Notes under the pieces: generated by a model
Told to the model about the DNA's origin: nothing
Seen by the model: only the letters and a program-made list of their open reading frames with translations
The model's database searches: none
Program-made: the position numbers and the translations under genes
Shown: piece by piece, positions 8,825-18,461 of the stretch
How the letters are laid out: each line of letters starts with the position of its first letter
Numbering within the stretch: position 1 is the first letter of the stretch
NCBI RefSeq assembly: GCF_021432765.1
Contig: NZ_CP058908.1
Span: forward strand, 264,001 to 328,000
From: Pseudomonas phenolilytica
Lineage (GTDB): Bacteria; Pseudomonadota; Gammaproteobacteria; Pseudomonadales; Pseudomonadaceae
Direction of reading: 5' to 3'
DNA: 64,000 nt

Positions 8825-9622
8825 ATGTATCTACTCGGAGAGCAACCGGCCTATGCCGATCGTCTGATCAGCCTTCTGCAGAGTATTCCGGGCCAGTTGC
8901 TCGACGGGCTGCCCCCCTGCGCTGCGCCCATCGAGTACGGGCACAGCGACGACCTCGGCAGCGAACTGGCCGCCGAACGGCTGTATCTCGTCGACAGTGG
9001 CCTGCTGCATGCGCGAATCGATGACAAACCACTGTTCTATCTGCAGGAAGGCGATCTCCTCGGCTTGCATCAGGGCAGCGAACTGCCGCCCTGCCGGTAC
9101 TGCAGCGATGAACCTGTCCGCCTGATTCCTTACGCCCGCAGCGAAGTGCTCGCGCATATCCAAGCCGACGCGCACCGCCAGGAGCTGCTCATCCAGTACC
9201 TCAGCGGACACACCGCGCTGCTCGGTGATGCCCTGGCGCGTCTGCGTCAGCCGGACGTCAGACCGGCCACCGGGTTCCGCCATTTCGCTGCCGGCGACGA
9301 ACTGATCCGTCAGGGCGATGAGGCCGACAACGTGTTCATCATCGTCGACGGCCGCGCGGAAGCTCTCGTCGACGGGCAGAAAGTCGGCGATGTGCAGAAG
9401 GACGAGATTTTTGGGGCGATGGCCGTTTTTACGCGCGAAAGGCGCAACGCCACTGTAGTTGCCAGCGAACCATGCACCGTCATGGTGATTCCCAAAGAGC
9501 AATTCCTCAGCCTCACACAGAACAATCCCCGTATCGCCCACAGCCTCATCGAAAGCATGGCGCGACGCATCGATCTGCTGAACAAGGAAGTCACTCAGTT
9601 ACGCTTGGCCGTTCCAGCATGA
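8825..9622 (+). CDS. cbpA: Cyclic-nucleotide-binding domain protein, CbpA-like
   Basis: A 265-residue cytosolic protein with a C-terminal cyclic-nucleotide-binding domain (about 145-255): F-x-A-G-D-E-L-I-R-Q-G-D-E-A-D-N-V-F-I-I-V-D-G, F-G-A-M-A-V-F and a phosphate-cassette-like R-E-R-R-N-A-T-V. The N-terminal half has a weaker similar pattern but no DNA-binding helix-turn-helix. In P. aeruginosa the gene in this place, next to prrF and phuW, is the cAMP-binding protein CbpA; the symbol rests on that gene order. The ATG at 8825 is preferred over an upstream GTG at 8762. Confidence 0.75.
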   Translation: MYLLGEQPAYADRLISLLQSIPGQLLDGLPPCAAPIEYGHSDDLGSELAAERLYLVDSGLLHARIDDKPLFYLQEGDLLGLHQGSELPPCRYCSDEPVRLIPYARSEVLAHIQADAHRQELLIQYLSGHTALLGDALARLRQPDVRPATGFRHFAAGDELIRQGDEADNVFIIVDGRAEALVDGQKVGDVQKDEIFGAMAVFTRERRNATVVASEPCTVMVIPKEQFLSLTQNNPRIAHSLIESMARRIDLLNKEVTQLRLAVPA

Positions 9623-9651
9623 CGACGCCGAAAATTCTTTCATCTCAAGCG

Positions 9652-9679
9652 TTGACTTGCTAATGAGAATTGTTACTAT
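9652..9679 (+). promoter_or_regulatory. PrrF promoter with overlapping Fur box
   Basis: TTGACT (9652-9657), 16 bases, TACTAT (9674-9679). Between and over these lies a Fur-box-like sequence at 9659-9677 matching the 19-bp consensus at 13 positions (core TAATGAGAAT-T-GTTA). A Fur-iron dimer would cover the spacer and -10, so the RNA should be made only when iron is scarce, as known for PrrF elsewhere. Confidence 0.8.
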
Positions 9680-9685
9680 TACCTC

Positions 9686-9796
9686 AACTGGTCGCGAGAT
9701 CAGCCGGTAACTGAAGGCCCAGGCAGTCGGACTTTCAGGTTATCTCCTCATCAGGCTAATCACGGTTTTAGACCCGACTCTGTCGGGTCTTTTTTT
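9686..9796 (+). ncRNA. prrF: PrrF iron-responsive small RNA, single copy
   Basis: A roughly 111-base sRNA. The 5' end AACTGGTCGCGAGATCAGCC and the core CAGGTTATCTCCTCATCAGG (9737-9756) are recalled as conserved in Pseudomonas PrrF RNAs, functional counterparts of RyhB that pair with mRNAs of iron-containing proteins such as sodB and TCA enzymes. It ends in a rho-independent terminator (stem at 9770-9777/9783-9790 plus T-run). It lies between cbpA and phuW exactly as in P. aeruginosa, where two tandem copies occur; only one is present here, so no PrrH-type read-through RNA is possible at this locus. Confidence 0.88.
9770..9796 (+). terminator. PrrF rho-independent terminator
   Basis: AGACCCGA (9770-9777) pairs with TCGGGTCT (9783-9790) around a five-base loop, followed by a run of seven T. 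In Hfq-dependent sRNAs such a tail also loads Hfq. Confidence 0.9.
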
Positions 9797-9820
9797 GTCC
9801 GGCAAACATGTCCCGGTTGC

Positions 9821-10705
9821 TCAGCGCTTGCGCATCTGTTCGCAGTAGTCCTTGGCCGGCTGCGCCGGCGTGTACCAGACGAAATTCGCCTGCTGCGCCG
9901 CCACACGTTCGCCGACCTCGGCAAGCATCAGCACCTGGACGTTGCCCGAGCCCCCGAGATCACGCAGGTGCAAGGGCGCACCGAGATCGCGGCGCGCGTG
10001 AAAGCCCCCGGCGATCAACATCGTCGGCTTCGGCGCCGCCAGCAGGCGTGCGGCCATGCGCCGGTCGCGCTGCTGTTGCACCGCCAGCATGGCCGGCACC
10101 TGGCTGTCCGGCAGCATTCCGCAGTGAGAGTCGACGATCTGCGCGCGCAACGCCTCAGCAACCTCGGCACGCGTGGACTCGCCATCGGGCAGGTGCGGAA
10201 CCTCCCGGTAGATCTGGCCGATCTCGGCGCGCGTCAGATTCGCTGGCATAAGCGAGAAAGGCTGCGCTAGCGCATAGCTGACCAGCGGACCGTAGAGCCT
10301 CCATGGCCACCCTGGTGACCAGGCCAAGGTGGTCGGTAGATCCTCCACCGGCTCGCCGCGACGCAGCTGCGTTTGCGTCCGAGCCACCGCGAGCTGCTGC
10401 TCCGGCGTCAGCATCTCCAGCAGCAGGCTGCCCTGACTGCGCCGCTCGGCCAGCGCCTGCAGCAGCCAGAGCTGCAGCGCATGATGATCGGGATTGTCAT
10501 GGCGCTCGCCGACCAGCACGTAATCCGCCTCCGCCAGCCGCTGGACCAGCTGTGCGGCGCTCAGCCGCTCGCCACTGCGCAGATCGACGATCGCCCCAAG
10601 GTCTGCGTGCCCGCGCCCCTCCGGGCTCTGCCATTCGGGCAATGGAGGCAACGTCTGACAAGCCGAAAGCAACAGCAGCAACAACGGCAAGACGAAAATG
10701 CGCAA
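9821..10705 (-). CDS. phuW: ChaN-family haem-associated lipoprotein, PhuW-like
   Basis: A 294-residue lipoprotein: signal sequence with L-L-L-L-S-A-C, lipid site Cys16, then a ChaN domain (DUF399) with V-G-E-R-H-D-N-P-D-H-H near 60-70 and a terminal G-G-F-H-A-R-R-D-L-G-A motif. ChaN of Campylobacter binds haem at the outer membrane; in P. aeruginosa phuW lies beside phuV and phuU. The TTG at 10705 is chosen because GAGGAG lies just upstream and the signal peptide begins there; a longer frame upstream runs into phuV. It starts 11 bases after phuV ends, so phuUVW form one operon. Confidence 0.8.
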   Translation of the reverse strand: MRIFVLPLLLLLLSACQTLPPLPEWQSPEGRGHADLGAIVDLRSGERLSAAQLVQRLAEADYVLVGERHDNPDHHALQLWLLQALAERRSQGSLLLEMLTPEQQLAVARTQTQLRRGEPVEDLPTTLAWSPGWPWRLYGPLVSYALAQPFSLMPANLTRAEIGQIYREVPHLPDGESTRAEVAEALRAQIVDSHCGMLPDSQVPAMLAVQQQRDRRMAARLLAAPKPTMLIAGGFHARRDLGAPLHLRDLGGSGNVQVLMLAEVGERVAAQQANFVWYTPAQPAKDYCEQMRKR

Positions 10706-10715
10706 GGCTAGCTCC

Positions 10716-11483
10716 TCAACGGGCAATGATAAGTGGATGATCACGCTCCGGATGACGCTGCACCAGCACCTCCAAGTCGAAGACGCTCTGCAGCAGGTCG
10801 GCCCGCAGAACCTCACGCGGCGTCCCGCTCGCGCGGTTGCAGCCTTCGGCAAGCAGCAGCAGGCGGTCGCAATAGCGCGCGGCCAGGTTCAGATCATGCA
10901 GGATCACCAACACGGCCGCGCCGCGGCCCGCGACATCCCTCAACACCCGAAGGACCCTGTGCTGGTGCGCCGGATCGAGCATGGAAGTCGGCTCATCGAG
11001 CAGTAGCACCTGCCCCTCGCCCCCCGGCCAGAGTTGCGCCAGCACCCGCGCCAGATGCACGCGCTGGCGCTCGCCACCGGATAGCTCCAGATAATTGCGC
11101 GCACGCAAATGCGCGGCATCGGCCGCCTCGAGCGCTTCGGTGACGATTCGCGCATCCGCCTCACGCCCGCTGTCGTGCGGCAAACGCCCCAGCGCCACCA
11201 CTTCGTCCACGCGGAAGGCAAAGTTCAGCGTCGAGCTTTGTGGCAACACCGCGAGATGACGCGCCCGCTCGCGAGCCGGCCAGTCGACCAAGGCGCGACC
11301 GTGCAGCGACACCGCCCCGGCAGCGGTCGACAGCTCACCGCTCAGCGCACCGAGCAGGCTGCTCTTGCCGGCGCCGTTGGGACCGAGCACACCGAACAGC
11401 TCTCCGGCGTGCAACCGCAGATCGATCTCCTTCACGGCCAGCCGCGCGCCGCGCCGCACCGCAATCCCTGTTGCAGTCAGCAT
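10716..11483 (-). CDS. phuV: Haem ABC transporter ATP-binding protein
   Basis: A 255-residue ABC ATPase of the HmuV/BtuD-like FeCT group: Walker [10 protein letters not shown] (about 34-42), signature L-S-G-G-E-R-Q-R-V, Walker B V-L-L-L-D-E-P-T and H-loop L-H-D-L-N. It powers haem import through the permease encoded upstream. The ATG at 11483 overlaps the permease gene by seven bases, indicating coupling. Haem rather than siderophore or B12 specificity is inferred from phuW and the neighbouring prrF. Confidence 0.88.
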   Translation of the reverse strand: MLTATGIAVRRGARLAVKEIDLRLHAGELFGVLGPNGAGKSSLLGALSGELSTAAGAVSLHGRALVDWPARERARHLAVLPQSSTLNFAFRVDEVVALGRLPHDSGREADARIVTEALEAADAAHLRARNYLELSGGERQRVHLARVLAQLWPGGEGQVLLLDEPTSMLDPAHQHRVLRVLRDVAGRGAAVLVILHDLNLAARYCDRLLLLAEGCNRASGTPREVLRADLLQSVFDLEVLVQRHPERDHPLIIAR

Positions 11484-12520
11484 CGGGCACGCCTTCGCAG
11501 CAGCAGATAAAGAAAGAATGGTGCGCCGAGCAGCGCGGTGACGATGCCGATCGGCAATTCGGCCGGCTGCAATGCCAGCCGCGCAACGAGATCGGCGAGC
11601 AATAGCAGACTCGCGCCGGCCAGGGCCGACGCCGGTAGCACCACACGATGGTCCGGACCGGCCAGCAGGCGCACCAGATGCGGCACTACCAGCCCGATGA
11701 AGCCGATCATCCCGGCGGCTGCCACCGCCGCACCGACACCCAGCGCGGTACAGAGCACCAGCTCACGCTTGAGCCGCTCAACCTCGAAACCGAGATGTCG
11801 CGCCTCAGATTCGCCCAGCAGCAGCGCATTCAGCGCATTGGCGCGAGTGGGCAGCCAGAGCGCGACAATACCGGTGACCAACAGCAGCGGCCACAGCCGG
11901 CCGTAGCTGGCGCTGCCGAGGCTGCCGAGATTCCAGAAGGTCAGCATGCGCAGCGTGGCATCGTCGGCCAGGTAGGTGAACAGTCCGATCAGGGCGCCGG
12001 CCAACGCGGTCAGGGCGATGCCGGCAAGCAGCATGGTCGAAACCTCCGCCTGGCCGCTCCGGTGCGCCAGCCGATAGACCAGCGCAGTGACGCACAGTCC
12101 ACCGCCGAACGCGCACAGCGACAACAGGTACGGCTCGAGTGCCTCCGGCAACCCGCCGAGCAATGCGCCGCCGACGATGGCGAATGCCGCCCCCAGCGCC
12201 GCGCCGCTGGACACGCCGATCAGTCCCGGATCGGCCAGCGGATTGCGAAACAGCCCCTGCATGGCTACTCCGGAAAGCGCCAGCACGGCGCCTACCGCCA
12301 GCCCCAGCAAGGCACGCGGCAGCCGAAGCTGGCCGACGATCAGCGCGGCCTGCGCCAGCTGCGGATCATCCGGTACCAGGCCGAGCAGTCCCGGGATCAC
12401 GCGCAGCGTGTCGCCCAGCGGCAGCGACACCGGCCCCAGTGCCAGCGACAGCCACAGCACCAGCGGCAGCAACAGGCCGAGCGACAGGAACAGTGTGCGC
12501 GCGTGAAGGACAGGCCCCAT
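11477..12520 (-). CDS. phuU: Haem ABC transporter permease, FecCD family
   Basis: A 347-residue inner-membrane permease with about ten hydrophobic segments and the FecCD/BtuC signatures [27 protein letters not shown] and, near the end, G-F-I-G-L-V-V-P-H. It forms the haem channel with PhuV. The start at 12520 fits the family N-terminus, but no strong Shine-Dalgarno precedes it. No gene for the periplasmic haem-binding protein (phuT), haem chaperone (phuS) or TonB receptor (phuR) lies upstream; the next gene is an unrelated divergent Rieske gene. Confidence 0.88.
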   Translation of the reverse strand: MGPVLHARTLFLSLGLLLPLVLWLSLALGPVSLPLGDTLRVIPGLLGLVPDDPQLAQAALIVGQLRLPRALLGLAVGAVLALSGVAMQGLFRNPLADPGLIGVSSGAALGAAFAIVGGALLGGLPEALEPYLLSLCAFGGGLCVTALVYRLAHRSGQAEVSTMLLAGIALTALAGALIGLFTYLADDATLRMLTFWNLGSLGSASYGRLWPLLLVTGIVALWLPTRANALNALLLGESEARHLGFEVERLKRELVLCTALGVGAAVAAAGMIGFIGLVVPHLVRLLAGPDHRVVLPASALAGASLLLLADLVARLALQPAELPIGIVTALLGAPFFLYLLLRRRARC

Positions 12521-12639
12521 CCGGTTGGTCCGCCAGTAAATGAACGGGCAAGCATATAGAGAGCGCTGCCGCCGCCGCCAGCCCCGCTGTGCCGCCGCGC
12601 GCCGATGCGCGATAATCGCCGGCCGAGCGAGGAGCCCCG

Positions 12640-12978
12640 ATGATCCGTCTATGCGCGTCGAACGAACTGGTCGAAGGCCAGAGCCGCGGTTTCGTCCTGC
12701 CGCAGATCCGCGTGCTGGCTGTGCGTCGTGACGGCGTGCCGTACCTGTACGAAAATCGCTGCCCGCACCGCGGAATCGCACTTGAGTGGTTGCCCGACCA
12801 GTTCCTCGACAGCAGCGGCAGTCTCCTGCAATGCGCGACCCATGGCGCGCTGTTCCTGATCGAATCGGGCGAATGCGTCGCCGGCCCCTGCGCCGGCCAG
12901 GGGCTGCGACCGCTGATCGGCAGCGAACGCGAGGGGGTGATCTGGTTGCACGACGAGACAATACAACGCGAGTCCTGA
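12640..12978 (+). CDS. Rieske [2Fe-2S] domain protein
   Basis: A 112-residue soluble Rieske ferredoxin-like protein. Cluster ligands are in C-P-H-R-G (about 44-48) and C-A-T-H-G (about 68-72). The remaining G-x-C-V-x-G-P-C-x-G-Q-G-L-x-P pattern is typical of dioxygenase-type Rieske domains. No partner oxygenase is adjacent, so the electron partner is unknown. RBS GAGGAG precedes the ATG; GATAAT at 12611-12616 is a possible -10. It opens the second synteny block and lies 46 bases before dsbD. Confidence 0.9.
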   Translation: MIRLCASNELVEGQSRGFVLPQIRVLAVRRDGVPYLYENRCPHRGIALEWLPDQFLDSSGSLLQCATHGALFLIESGECVAGPCAGQGLRPLIGSEREGVIWLHDETIQRES

Positions 12979-13024
12979 ACGCCCGGCTTGGTTATCATGC
13001 GCCAACGTTTTCTGTGAGATCGCC

Positions 13025-14806
13025 ATGCGCCGTCTGCTGACCCTGCTGCTTTTCCTCGTCGTGCTGCCCGCCAGCGCCGGTTTGTTCGACAGTAAGCCAA
13101 GCCCCACACTTGGCGCCCCGCTCGGCGCCCCGCTCAACAACAGCGCGGACTTCCTGCCGGTGCGCGAGGCCTTTCGCCTAAGCCTGGTAGACAGCTCCCC
13201 AACACAGGTGAAGCTGCGTTTCGTCGCCGCCGAGGGTTACTACCTTTATCGCCACCGCTTCGCATTCAAGACCCAGGAACCGGGCGTCACCATCGGCGAG
13301 GCGCAACTGCCGGCCGGTGAGCAGAAGACCGACGACTACTTCGGCGAGGTGGAGGTCTACTACGGCGTACTGGATATCGAGGTGCCGGTCGACAATCCAG
13401 AGCAGCGCCCCTTCACGCTGCAGGTAAGCTACCAGGGCTGCGCGGACAAGGGACTGTGCTATCCGCCGGAAACCGAGAATCTGACCATCGGCGGTATCGG
13501 CGCCGCATCTACCGCCGCGCCGAATGCGCCAGAGGCAAAGGGCGAGCTTTCCTGGCGGGCGATCGGGCTGTTCTTCCTCGCCGGTCTGGGGTTGACGTTC
13601 ACCCCCTGTGTGCTGCCGATGCTGCCCATCCTCAGCGGCGTGGTGCTGCGCGGCCAAACGGGCGGCATGCGCAGCTTCCTGCTGTCGCTGGCCTATGTTC
13701 TGCCGATGGCGGGCGGCTTCGCTCTGCTCGGGGCTTTGATGGGCGTATTCGGCGCCGAACTGAATCTGCAGGCGCGCCTGCAGTCGCCGTGGATTCTGGT
13801 GCCCTTCGCGCTGTTCTTCGTCGCCTTCGCGCTGGCCATGTTCGGCCTGTTCGAACTGCGCCTGCCGCAGGCGCTGTCGGCGCGTCTCGATCGCGTCGCC
13901 GGCAATGCCCGCGGCGGCTCGTTCACCGGCGCGGCGCTGCTCGGGGCGATTTCCAGCCTGCTGGTATCGCCCTGTGTTTCCGCGCCGCTGGCCGGTGCCC
14001 TGCTGTACATCAGCGCCAGCGGCGATGCCTTGGGCGGCGGCCTGAAGCTGTTCGCCCTGGGCCTGGGCATGGGTGCACCGCTGGTGCTGTTCGCCACCGG
14101 CGGCGGCGCGCTGCTGCCCCGAAGTGGTCCGTGGATGGTCAGTGTGCGCAATACCTTCGGCGTCCTGCTGCTGGCAGTCGCGGTATGGATGCTCGAACGC
14201 GTGTTGCCCGGTCCGCTGGCGCTGGCATTGTGGGGTCTGCTCGCCGCCGGTTCGGCGCTGTTCCTCGGCACCCTGGAGTTCACCCAGAAAACCGCGCGGC
14301 AGAAGCTTGCGCAGCTGCTGGGACTGGTCCTGCTGGTCTACGCGCTGGCGGCCTGGGTCGGTGCGCTGCAGGGCAACTCCGATCCGCTGCGGCCGTTACC
14401 CCAGTCCAGCGCAGTGCGGGCCGACAGCGCGACCGGCGATGGCTGGCTGACCCTTGCCACCACGGCCGAACTCGATGCACAACTGGCCGCCGCACGCGCC
14501 GCTGGCCAGCCGCTGATGCTGGACTGGTACGCCGACTGGTGCGTCAGCTGCAAGGTTTTCGAACGCGAGGTCTTTGCCCATCCACAGGTGGCGCCGCGGC
14601 TGGCTGGTTATCGGCTGATCCGTTTCGACATCACCGACAGCAACGCCGAGCAGCGCGCCCTGCTCGACCGCTACCAGCTGTTCGGTCCACCGGCGATCCT
14701 GTTCTTTGATCGCGCCGGCAACGAACTGAAGGACGTCCGCGTCGTCGGCGAACTGGACGCCCGGGAATTCGGCGAGCGGCTGGATCGCGCCGAGAGCTCG
14801 CTCTAG
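13025..14806 (+). CDS. dsbD: Protein-disulfide reductase DsbD
   Basis: A 593-residue inner-membrane protein carrying electrons from cytoplasmic thioredoxin to periplasmic DsbC/DsbG and cytochrome c maturation. Signal peptide 1-18; periplasmic alpha domain with Y-Q-G-C-A-D-K-G-L-C near 140; eight-helix beta domain with F-T-P-C-V-L-P and V-S-P-C-V-S-A-P cysteine pair; C-terminal thioredoxin-like gamma domain with W-C-V-S-C near 505. All six reactive cysteines are present and the length is normal. Called dipZ in some Pseudomonas annotations. Confidence 0.96.
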   Translation: MRRLLTLLLFLVVLPASAGLFDSKPSPTLGAPLGAPLNNSADFLPVREAFRLSLVDSSPTQVKLRFVAAEGYYLYRHRFAFKTQEPGVTIGEAQLPAGEQKTDDYFGEVEVYYGVLDIEVPVDNPEQRPFTLQVSYQGCADKGLCYPPETENLTIGGIGAASTAAPNAPEAKGELSWRAIGLFFLAGLGLTFTPCVLPMLPILSGVVLRGQTGGMRSFLLSLAYVLPMAGGFALLGALMGVFGAELNLQARLQSPWILVPFALFFVAFALAMFGLFELRLPQALSARLDRVAGNARGGSFTGAALLGAISSLLVSPCVSAPLAGALLYISASGDALGGGLKLFALGLGMGAPLVLFATGGGALLPRSGPWMVSVRNTFGVLLLAVAVWMLERVLPGPLALALWGLLAAGSALFLGTLEFTQKTARQKLAQLLGLVLLVYALAAWVGALQGNSDPLRPLPQSSAVRADSATGDGWLTLATTAELDAQLAAARAAGQPLMLDWYADWCVSCKVFEREVFAHPQVAPRLAGYRLIRFDITDSNAEQRALLDRYQLFGPPAILFFDRAGNELKDVRVVGELDAREFGERLDRAESSL

Positions 14807-14956
14807 GGACTGTTGCAGCAATCTCCAGTCATAATGCGGGCATTTCCGGCGATCGCTGCATGACTGGACAGTCAGCCCTTGCTTCGGGCATAGTTTTTCC
14901 CCTTTCCGGTGGGCGCATCGCGCGCCGCCGTTTGCCCAGAACAACAAGGACCGCCA

Positions 14957-15400
14957 ATGGCCACGCTGCTCGTGCTCCACGGCCCCAATCTCAACCTGCT
15001 CGGCACCCGTGAACCCGGTGTGTATGGCGCCGTGACGCTGGCGCAGATCAATCAGGATCTGGAACAGCGCGCGCGCGACGGCGGCCATCACCTCCTGCAT
15101 CTGCAATCGAACGCCGAATACGAGTTGATCGAGCGCATTCACGCCGCTCGCGACGAAGACGTCGACTTCATCCTGATCAATCCGGCTGCCTTCACCCACA
15201 CCAGCGTCGCATTACGTGACGCGCTGCTGGCCGTGAGCATCCCATTCATCGAAGTGCACTTGTCCAACGTGCACAAGCGTGAACCTTTCCGCCATCACTC
15301 CTATTTCTCCGACGTAGCGGTAGGAGTGATCTGCGGCCTTGGCGCCAGCGGCTACCGACTGGCATTGGAGGCCGCCCTGGAACAACTCGCCGCTTCCTGA
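14957..15400 (+). CDS. aroQ: 3-dehydroquinate dehydratase, type II
   Basis: A 147-residue dodecameric shikimate-pathway enzyme converting 3-dehydroquinate to 3-dehydroshikimate. The N-terminal signature [16 protein letters not shown] (11-26) carries the catalytic Tyr, and N-P-A-A-F-T-H-T-S the active-site Asn and His. The ATG at 14957 is preferred over an upstream frame start because the enzyme begins right at the substrate-binding motif and AAGGA lies just upstream. It precedes accB and accC, as in P. aeruginosa. Confidence 0.96.
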   Translation: MATLLVLHGPNLNLLGTREPGVYGAVTLAQINQDLEQRARDGGHHLLHLQSNAEYELIERIHAARDEDVDFILINPAAFTHTSVALRDALLAVSIPFIEVHLSNVHKREPFRHHSYFSDVAVGVICGLGASGYRLALEAALEQLAAS

Positions 15401-15475
15401 CAGGCCTGTGCTCATGCCGGACCTCGAAGACGCGCGCAGCAATGCCCTTTGAACTTACCTGGGAGTCAATGCTTC

Positions 15476-15931
15476 ATGGATATTCGCAAAGTCAAGAAAC
15501 TGATCGAACTGCTGGAAGAGTCCGGTATCGACGAGCTCGAGATTCACGAGGGTGAAGAGTCCGTACGTATCAGCCGCCACAGCAAGCAAGTCGCGATGCA
15601 GCAACCGGTCTACGCGCATGCCCCTGCCGCTCCGGCCCCTGCTCCAGTCGCCGCCGCGCCGGCTGCCGATGCCGCTCCGGCAGCACCGAAGCTGAACGGG
15701 AACGTGGTTCGCTCGCCGATGGTCGGCACCTTCTACCGCGCATCCTCGCCGGAGGCCAAGGCGTTCGTCGAAGTCGGCCAGACCGTCAAGAAAGGCGACA
15801 TCCTCTGCATCGTCGAAGCCATGAAGATGATGAACCACATCGAGGCCGAAATCGGCGGCACCATCGAATCCATCCTGGTGGAGAATGGTCAGCCGGTCGA
15901 ATACGACCAGCCGCTGTTCACCATCGTTTGA
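15476..15931 (+). CDS. accB: Biotin carboxyl carrier protein of acetyl-CoA carboxylase
   Basis: A 151-residue carrier that shuttles carboxyl groups on biotin between AccC and the AccAD transferase at the first step of fatty acid synthesis. It has an N-terminal helical region (1-40), an Ala/Pro linker (about 48-72) and a biotinyl domain with E-A-M-K-M-M, biotin on Lys117. Start at 15476 (M-D-I-R-K) is the family N-terminus, with GGGAG upstream. accC follows after 17 bases in the classic accBC operon. Confidence 0.97.
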   Translation: MDIRKVKKLIELLEESGIDELEIHEGEESVRISRHSKQVAMQQPVYAHAPAAPAPAPVAAAPAADAAPAAPKLNGNVVRSPMVGTFYRASSPEAKAFVEVGQTVKKGDILCIVEAMKMMNHIEAEIGGTIESILVENGQPVEYDQPLFTIV

Positions 15932-15948
15932 ACCGCGGAGAGCCTGCG

Positions 15949-17298
15949 ATGTTGGAAAAAGTACTGATCGCCAACCGCGGCGAAATCGCCCTGCGAGTGC
16001 TGCGTGCCTGCAAGGAACTGGGCATCAAGACCGTAGCGGTCCATTCGACTGCCGACCGCGATCTGATGCACGTGTCGCTCGCCGATGAGTCGGTGTGCAT
16101 CGGCCCGGCCTCCTCCGCTCAGTCCTACCTGAGCATCCCGGCGATCATCGCCGCGGCAGAGGTCACCGGCGCGGACGGCATCCATCCCGGCTACGGCTTC
16201 CTGGCCGAGAACGCCGACTTCGCCGAGCAGGTGGAGAAATCCGGCTTCACCTTTATCGGCCCGACCGCCGACGTGATCCGTCTGATGGGTGACAAGGTGT
16301 CGGCCAAGCACGCCATGAAGAAAGCCGGTGTACCGACCGTGCCGGGCTCCGATGGCCCGCTGCCGGAAGACGAACAGCTGGCGCTGAAGATCGCCCGTGA
16401 AGTCGGTTACCCGGTGATCATCAAGGCCGCCGGCGGCGGCGGTGGTCGCGGCATGCGCGTGGTGCACAAGGAAGAGGATCTGATCGCCTCGGCCAAGCTG
16501 ACCCGCAACGAAGCCGGTGCAGCCTTCGGCAACTCGATGGTCTACCTCGAAAAATTCCTGACCAACCCGCGCCACGTGGAGATCCAGGTGCTCGCCGACG
16601 GCCAGGGCAATGCCATCCACCTGGGTGACCGCGACTGCTCGCTGCAGCGCCGCCACCAGAAGGTGATCGAGGAAGCCCCTGCTCCGCTGATCGACGAAGA
16701 AGCCCGCCGCAAGGTCCAGGCCCGTTGCGTCCAGGCCTGCATCGACATCGGCTACCGCGGCGCCGGCACGTTCGAGTTTCTCTATGAAGACGGCAACTTC
16801 TACTTCATCGAGATGAACACCCGCGTGCAGGTCGAGCACCCGGTCACCGAGATGGTCACCGGCGTCGATATCGTCAAGGAGATGCTGCTGATCGGTGGCG
16901 GCCAGAAGCTGTCGATCAAACAGGAAGATGTAGTCATTCGCGGCCACGCCGTGGAATGCCGCATCAACGCCGAAGACCCGCGCACCTTCATGCCCAGCCC
17001 GGGCAAGGTGAAGCACTTCCACGCGCCGGGCGGCAACGGCGTGCGCGTCGATTCGCACCTTTACGACGGTTATGCGGTACCGCCGCACTACGATTCGCTG
17101 ATCGGCAAGCTGATCACCTTCGGCGCCAACCGCGACGAGGCGATGGGCCGCATGCGCAATGCCCTGGACGAGCTGATCGTCGACGGCATCAAGACCAACG
17201 CCCCGCTGCACCGCGACCTGGTGCGCGATGCAGGCTTCTGTAAGGGCGGCGTGAACATCCACTACCTGGAAAAGAAATTGGGTATGGACAAGCACTGA
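15949..17298 (+). CDS. accC: Biotin carboxylase subunit of acetyl-CoA carboxylase
   Basis: A 449-residue ATP-grasp enzyme that carboxylates biotin on AccB using bicarbonate and ATP. The N-terminal [14 protein letters not shown], the glycine-rich G-G-G-G-R-G-M loop near 163 and the catalytic [10 protein letters not shown] (about 287-296) are all present. Start ATG 15949 follows a GGAG. Full length. A strong terminator lies 20 bases after the stop, closing the accBC unit. Confidence 0.98.
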   Translation: MLEKVLIANRGEIALRVLRACKELGIKTVAVHSTADRDLMHVSLADESVCIGPASSAQSYLSIPAIIAAAEVTGADGIHPGYGFLAENADFAEQVEKSGFTFIGPTADVIRLMGDKVSAKHAMKKAGVPTVPGSDGPLPEDEQLALKIAREVGYPVIIKAAGGGGGRGMRVVHKEEDLIASAKLTRNEAGAAFGNSMVYLEKFLTNPRHVEIQVLADGQGNAIHLGDRDCSLQRRHQKVIEEAPAPLIDEEARRKVQARCVQACIDIGYRGAGTFEFLYEDGNFYFIEMNTRVQVEHPVTEMVTGVDIVKEMLLIGGGQKLSIKQEDVVIRGHAVECRINAEDPRTFMPSPGKVKHFHAPGGNGVRVDSHLYDGYAVPPHYDSLIGKLITFGANRDEAMGRMRNALDELIVDGIKTNAPLHRDLVRDAGFCKGGVNIHYLEKKLGMDKH

Positions 17299-17317
17299 GC
17301 CACGGCTCTGCGCTGAC

Positions 17318-17350
17318 ACAGGGGCTGCCTTCGGGCAGCCCCTGTCGTTT
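17318..17350 (+). terminator. Rho-independent terminator after accBC
   Basis: A perfect 12-bp stem, ACAGGGGCTGCC (17318-17329) with GGCAGCCCCTGT (17334-17345), closed by a TTCG tetraloop, followed by CGTTTG. The T-run is short but stem and loop are very stable. Confidence 0.75.
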
Positions 17351-17514
17351 GTGGCGCCGAATGACAAGGTCGCGCGGCGGTTTTTCACCTACCCCCAAGC
17401 ACCTGCGGTGGAAAGAACCTTCGCCCCACCTTCGCCCATCCCCTGCACTGGCCGCGACCCACGCCCTCCAGTAAGCTTGCGCGCCTTGCCCCGCCCGTTT
17501 CCCAAGAGGCCCCC

Positions 17515-18393
17515 ATGTCCTGGTTGCAGATCCGCCTTGCCATAACCCCCGATCAGGCCGCAGCGCTGGAGGACCAGCTGTTGGCGCTGGGTGCCGTCTC
17601 GGTGACGTTCATGGATGGCGAGGACCAGCCGATCTTCGAGCCGGACCTGGGCACCACGCCGTTGTGGAGTCACACCCACCTGCTTGCGCTATTCGAGGCC
17701 GATACCGATGCGGACGCGGTACTCGCCCACCTGCGCCTGCTGCGCGGTGGCGAGCTGCCCGAGCACCATATCGAACGCATCGAAGATCAGGACTGGGAGC
17801 GCAGCTGGATGGACAACTTCCAGCCGATGCGTTTCGGCCGCCGCCTGTGGATCGTGCCGAGCTGGCATACCGCGCCGGAGCCGGACGCAGTCAACCTGTT
17901 GCTCGACCCCGGCTTGGCCTTCGGCACCGGCACCCACCCGACCACTGCGCTGTGCCTGGAGTGGCTGGACGGCCAGGAACTGGCCGGCTGCCGCGTACTC
18001 GACTTCGGCTGCGGTTCGGGCATTCTCGGCATCGCCGCACTGCTGCTCGGCGCCGAATCGGCGCTGGGCACCGACATCGATCCACAGGCGTTGGAAGCCT
18101 CGCGCGACAACGCCGGCCGCAACGGCCTGCCGGCCGAAGCTTTCCCGGTCTACCTGCCCGAACACCTACCAGCGCAGGCGGTCGACGTGGTGGTCGCCAA
18201 CATCCTCGCCGGTCCGCTGGTGCAACTGGCAACGCAGATCACCACGCTGGTCAAGCCCGGCGGCCGACTGGCGCTGTCCGGCATTCTTGCCGAACAGGCC
18301 GAGCAGGTTCGCCGCGCCTACGAAGGCGCCTTCGATCTCGACCCGACCGCCGACCAGGACGGCTGGGTGCGCATCAGCGGAACCCGCCGCTGA
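17515..18393 (+). CDS. prmA: Ribosomal protein L11 methyltransferase
   Basis: A 292-residue SAM enzyme that trimethylates residues of ribosomal protein L11. The N-terminal L11-recognition domain (1-110) starts M-S-W-L-Q-I; the catalytic domain has motif I D163[12 protein letters not shown] and, near 225, [10 protein letters not shown], the family N-I-L-A signature. Also seen is [13 protein letters not shown]. Full length. Confidence 0.97.
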   Translation: MSWLQIRLAITPDQAAALEDQLLALGAVSVTFMDGEDQPIFEPDLGTTPLWSHTHLLALFEADTDADAVLAHLRLLRGGELPEHHIERIEDQDWERSWMDNFQPMRFGRRLWIVPSWHTAPEPDAVNLLLDPGLAFGTGTHPTTALCLEWLDGQELAGCRVLDFGCGSGILGIAALLLGAESALGTDIDPQALEASRDNAGRNGLPAEAFPVYLPEHLPAQAVDVVVANILAGPLVQLATQITTLVKPGGRLALSGILAEQAEQVRRAYEGAFDLDPTADQDGWVRISGTRR

Positions 18394-18461
18394 ACCGCAT
18401 CCGCTGTCGCCACGCGACGGGCATGAACTAGACTTGCGAGCAATTTTTGCCGGAACCCCGC

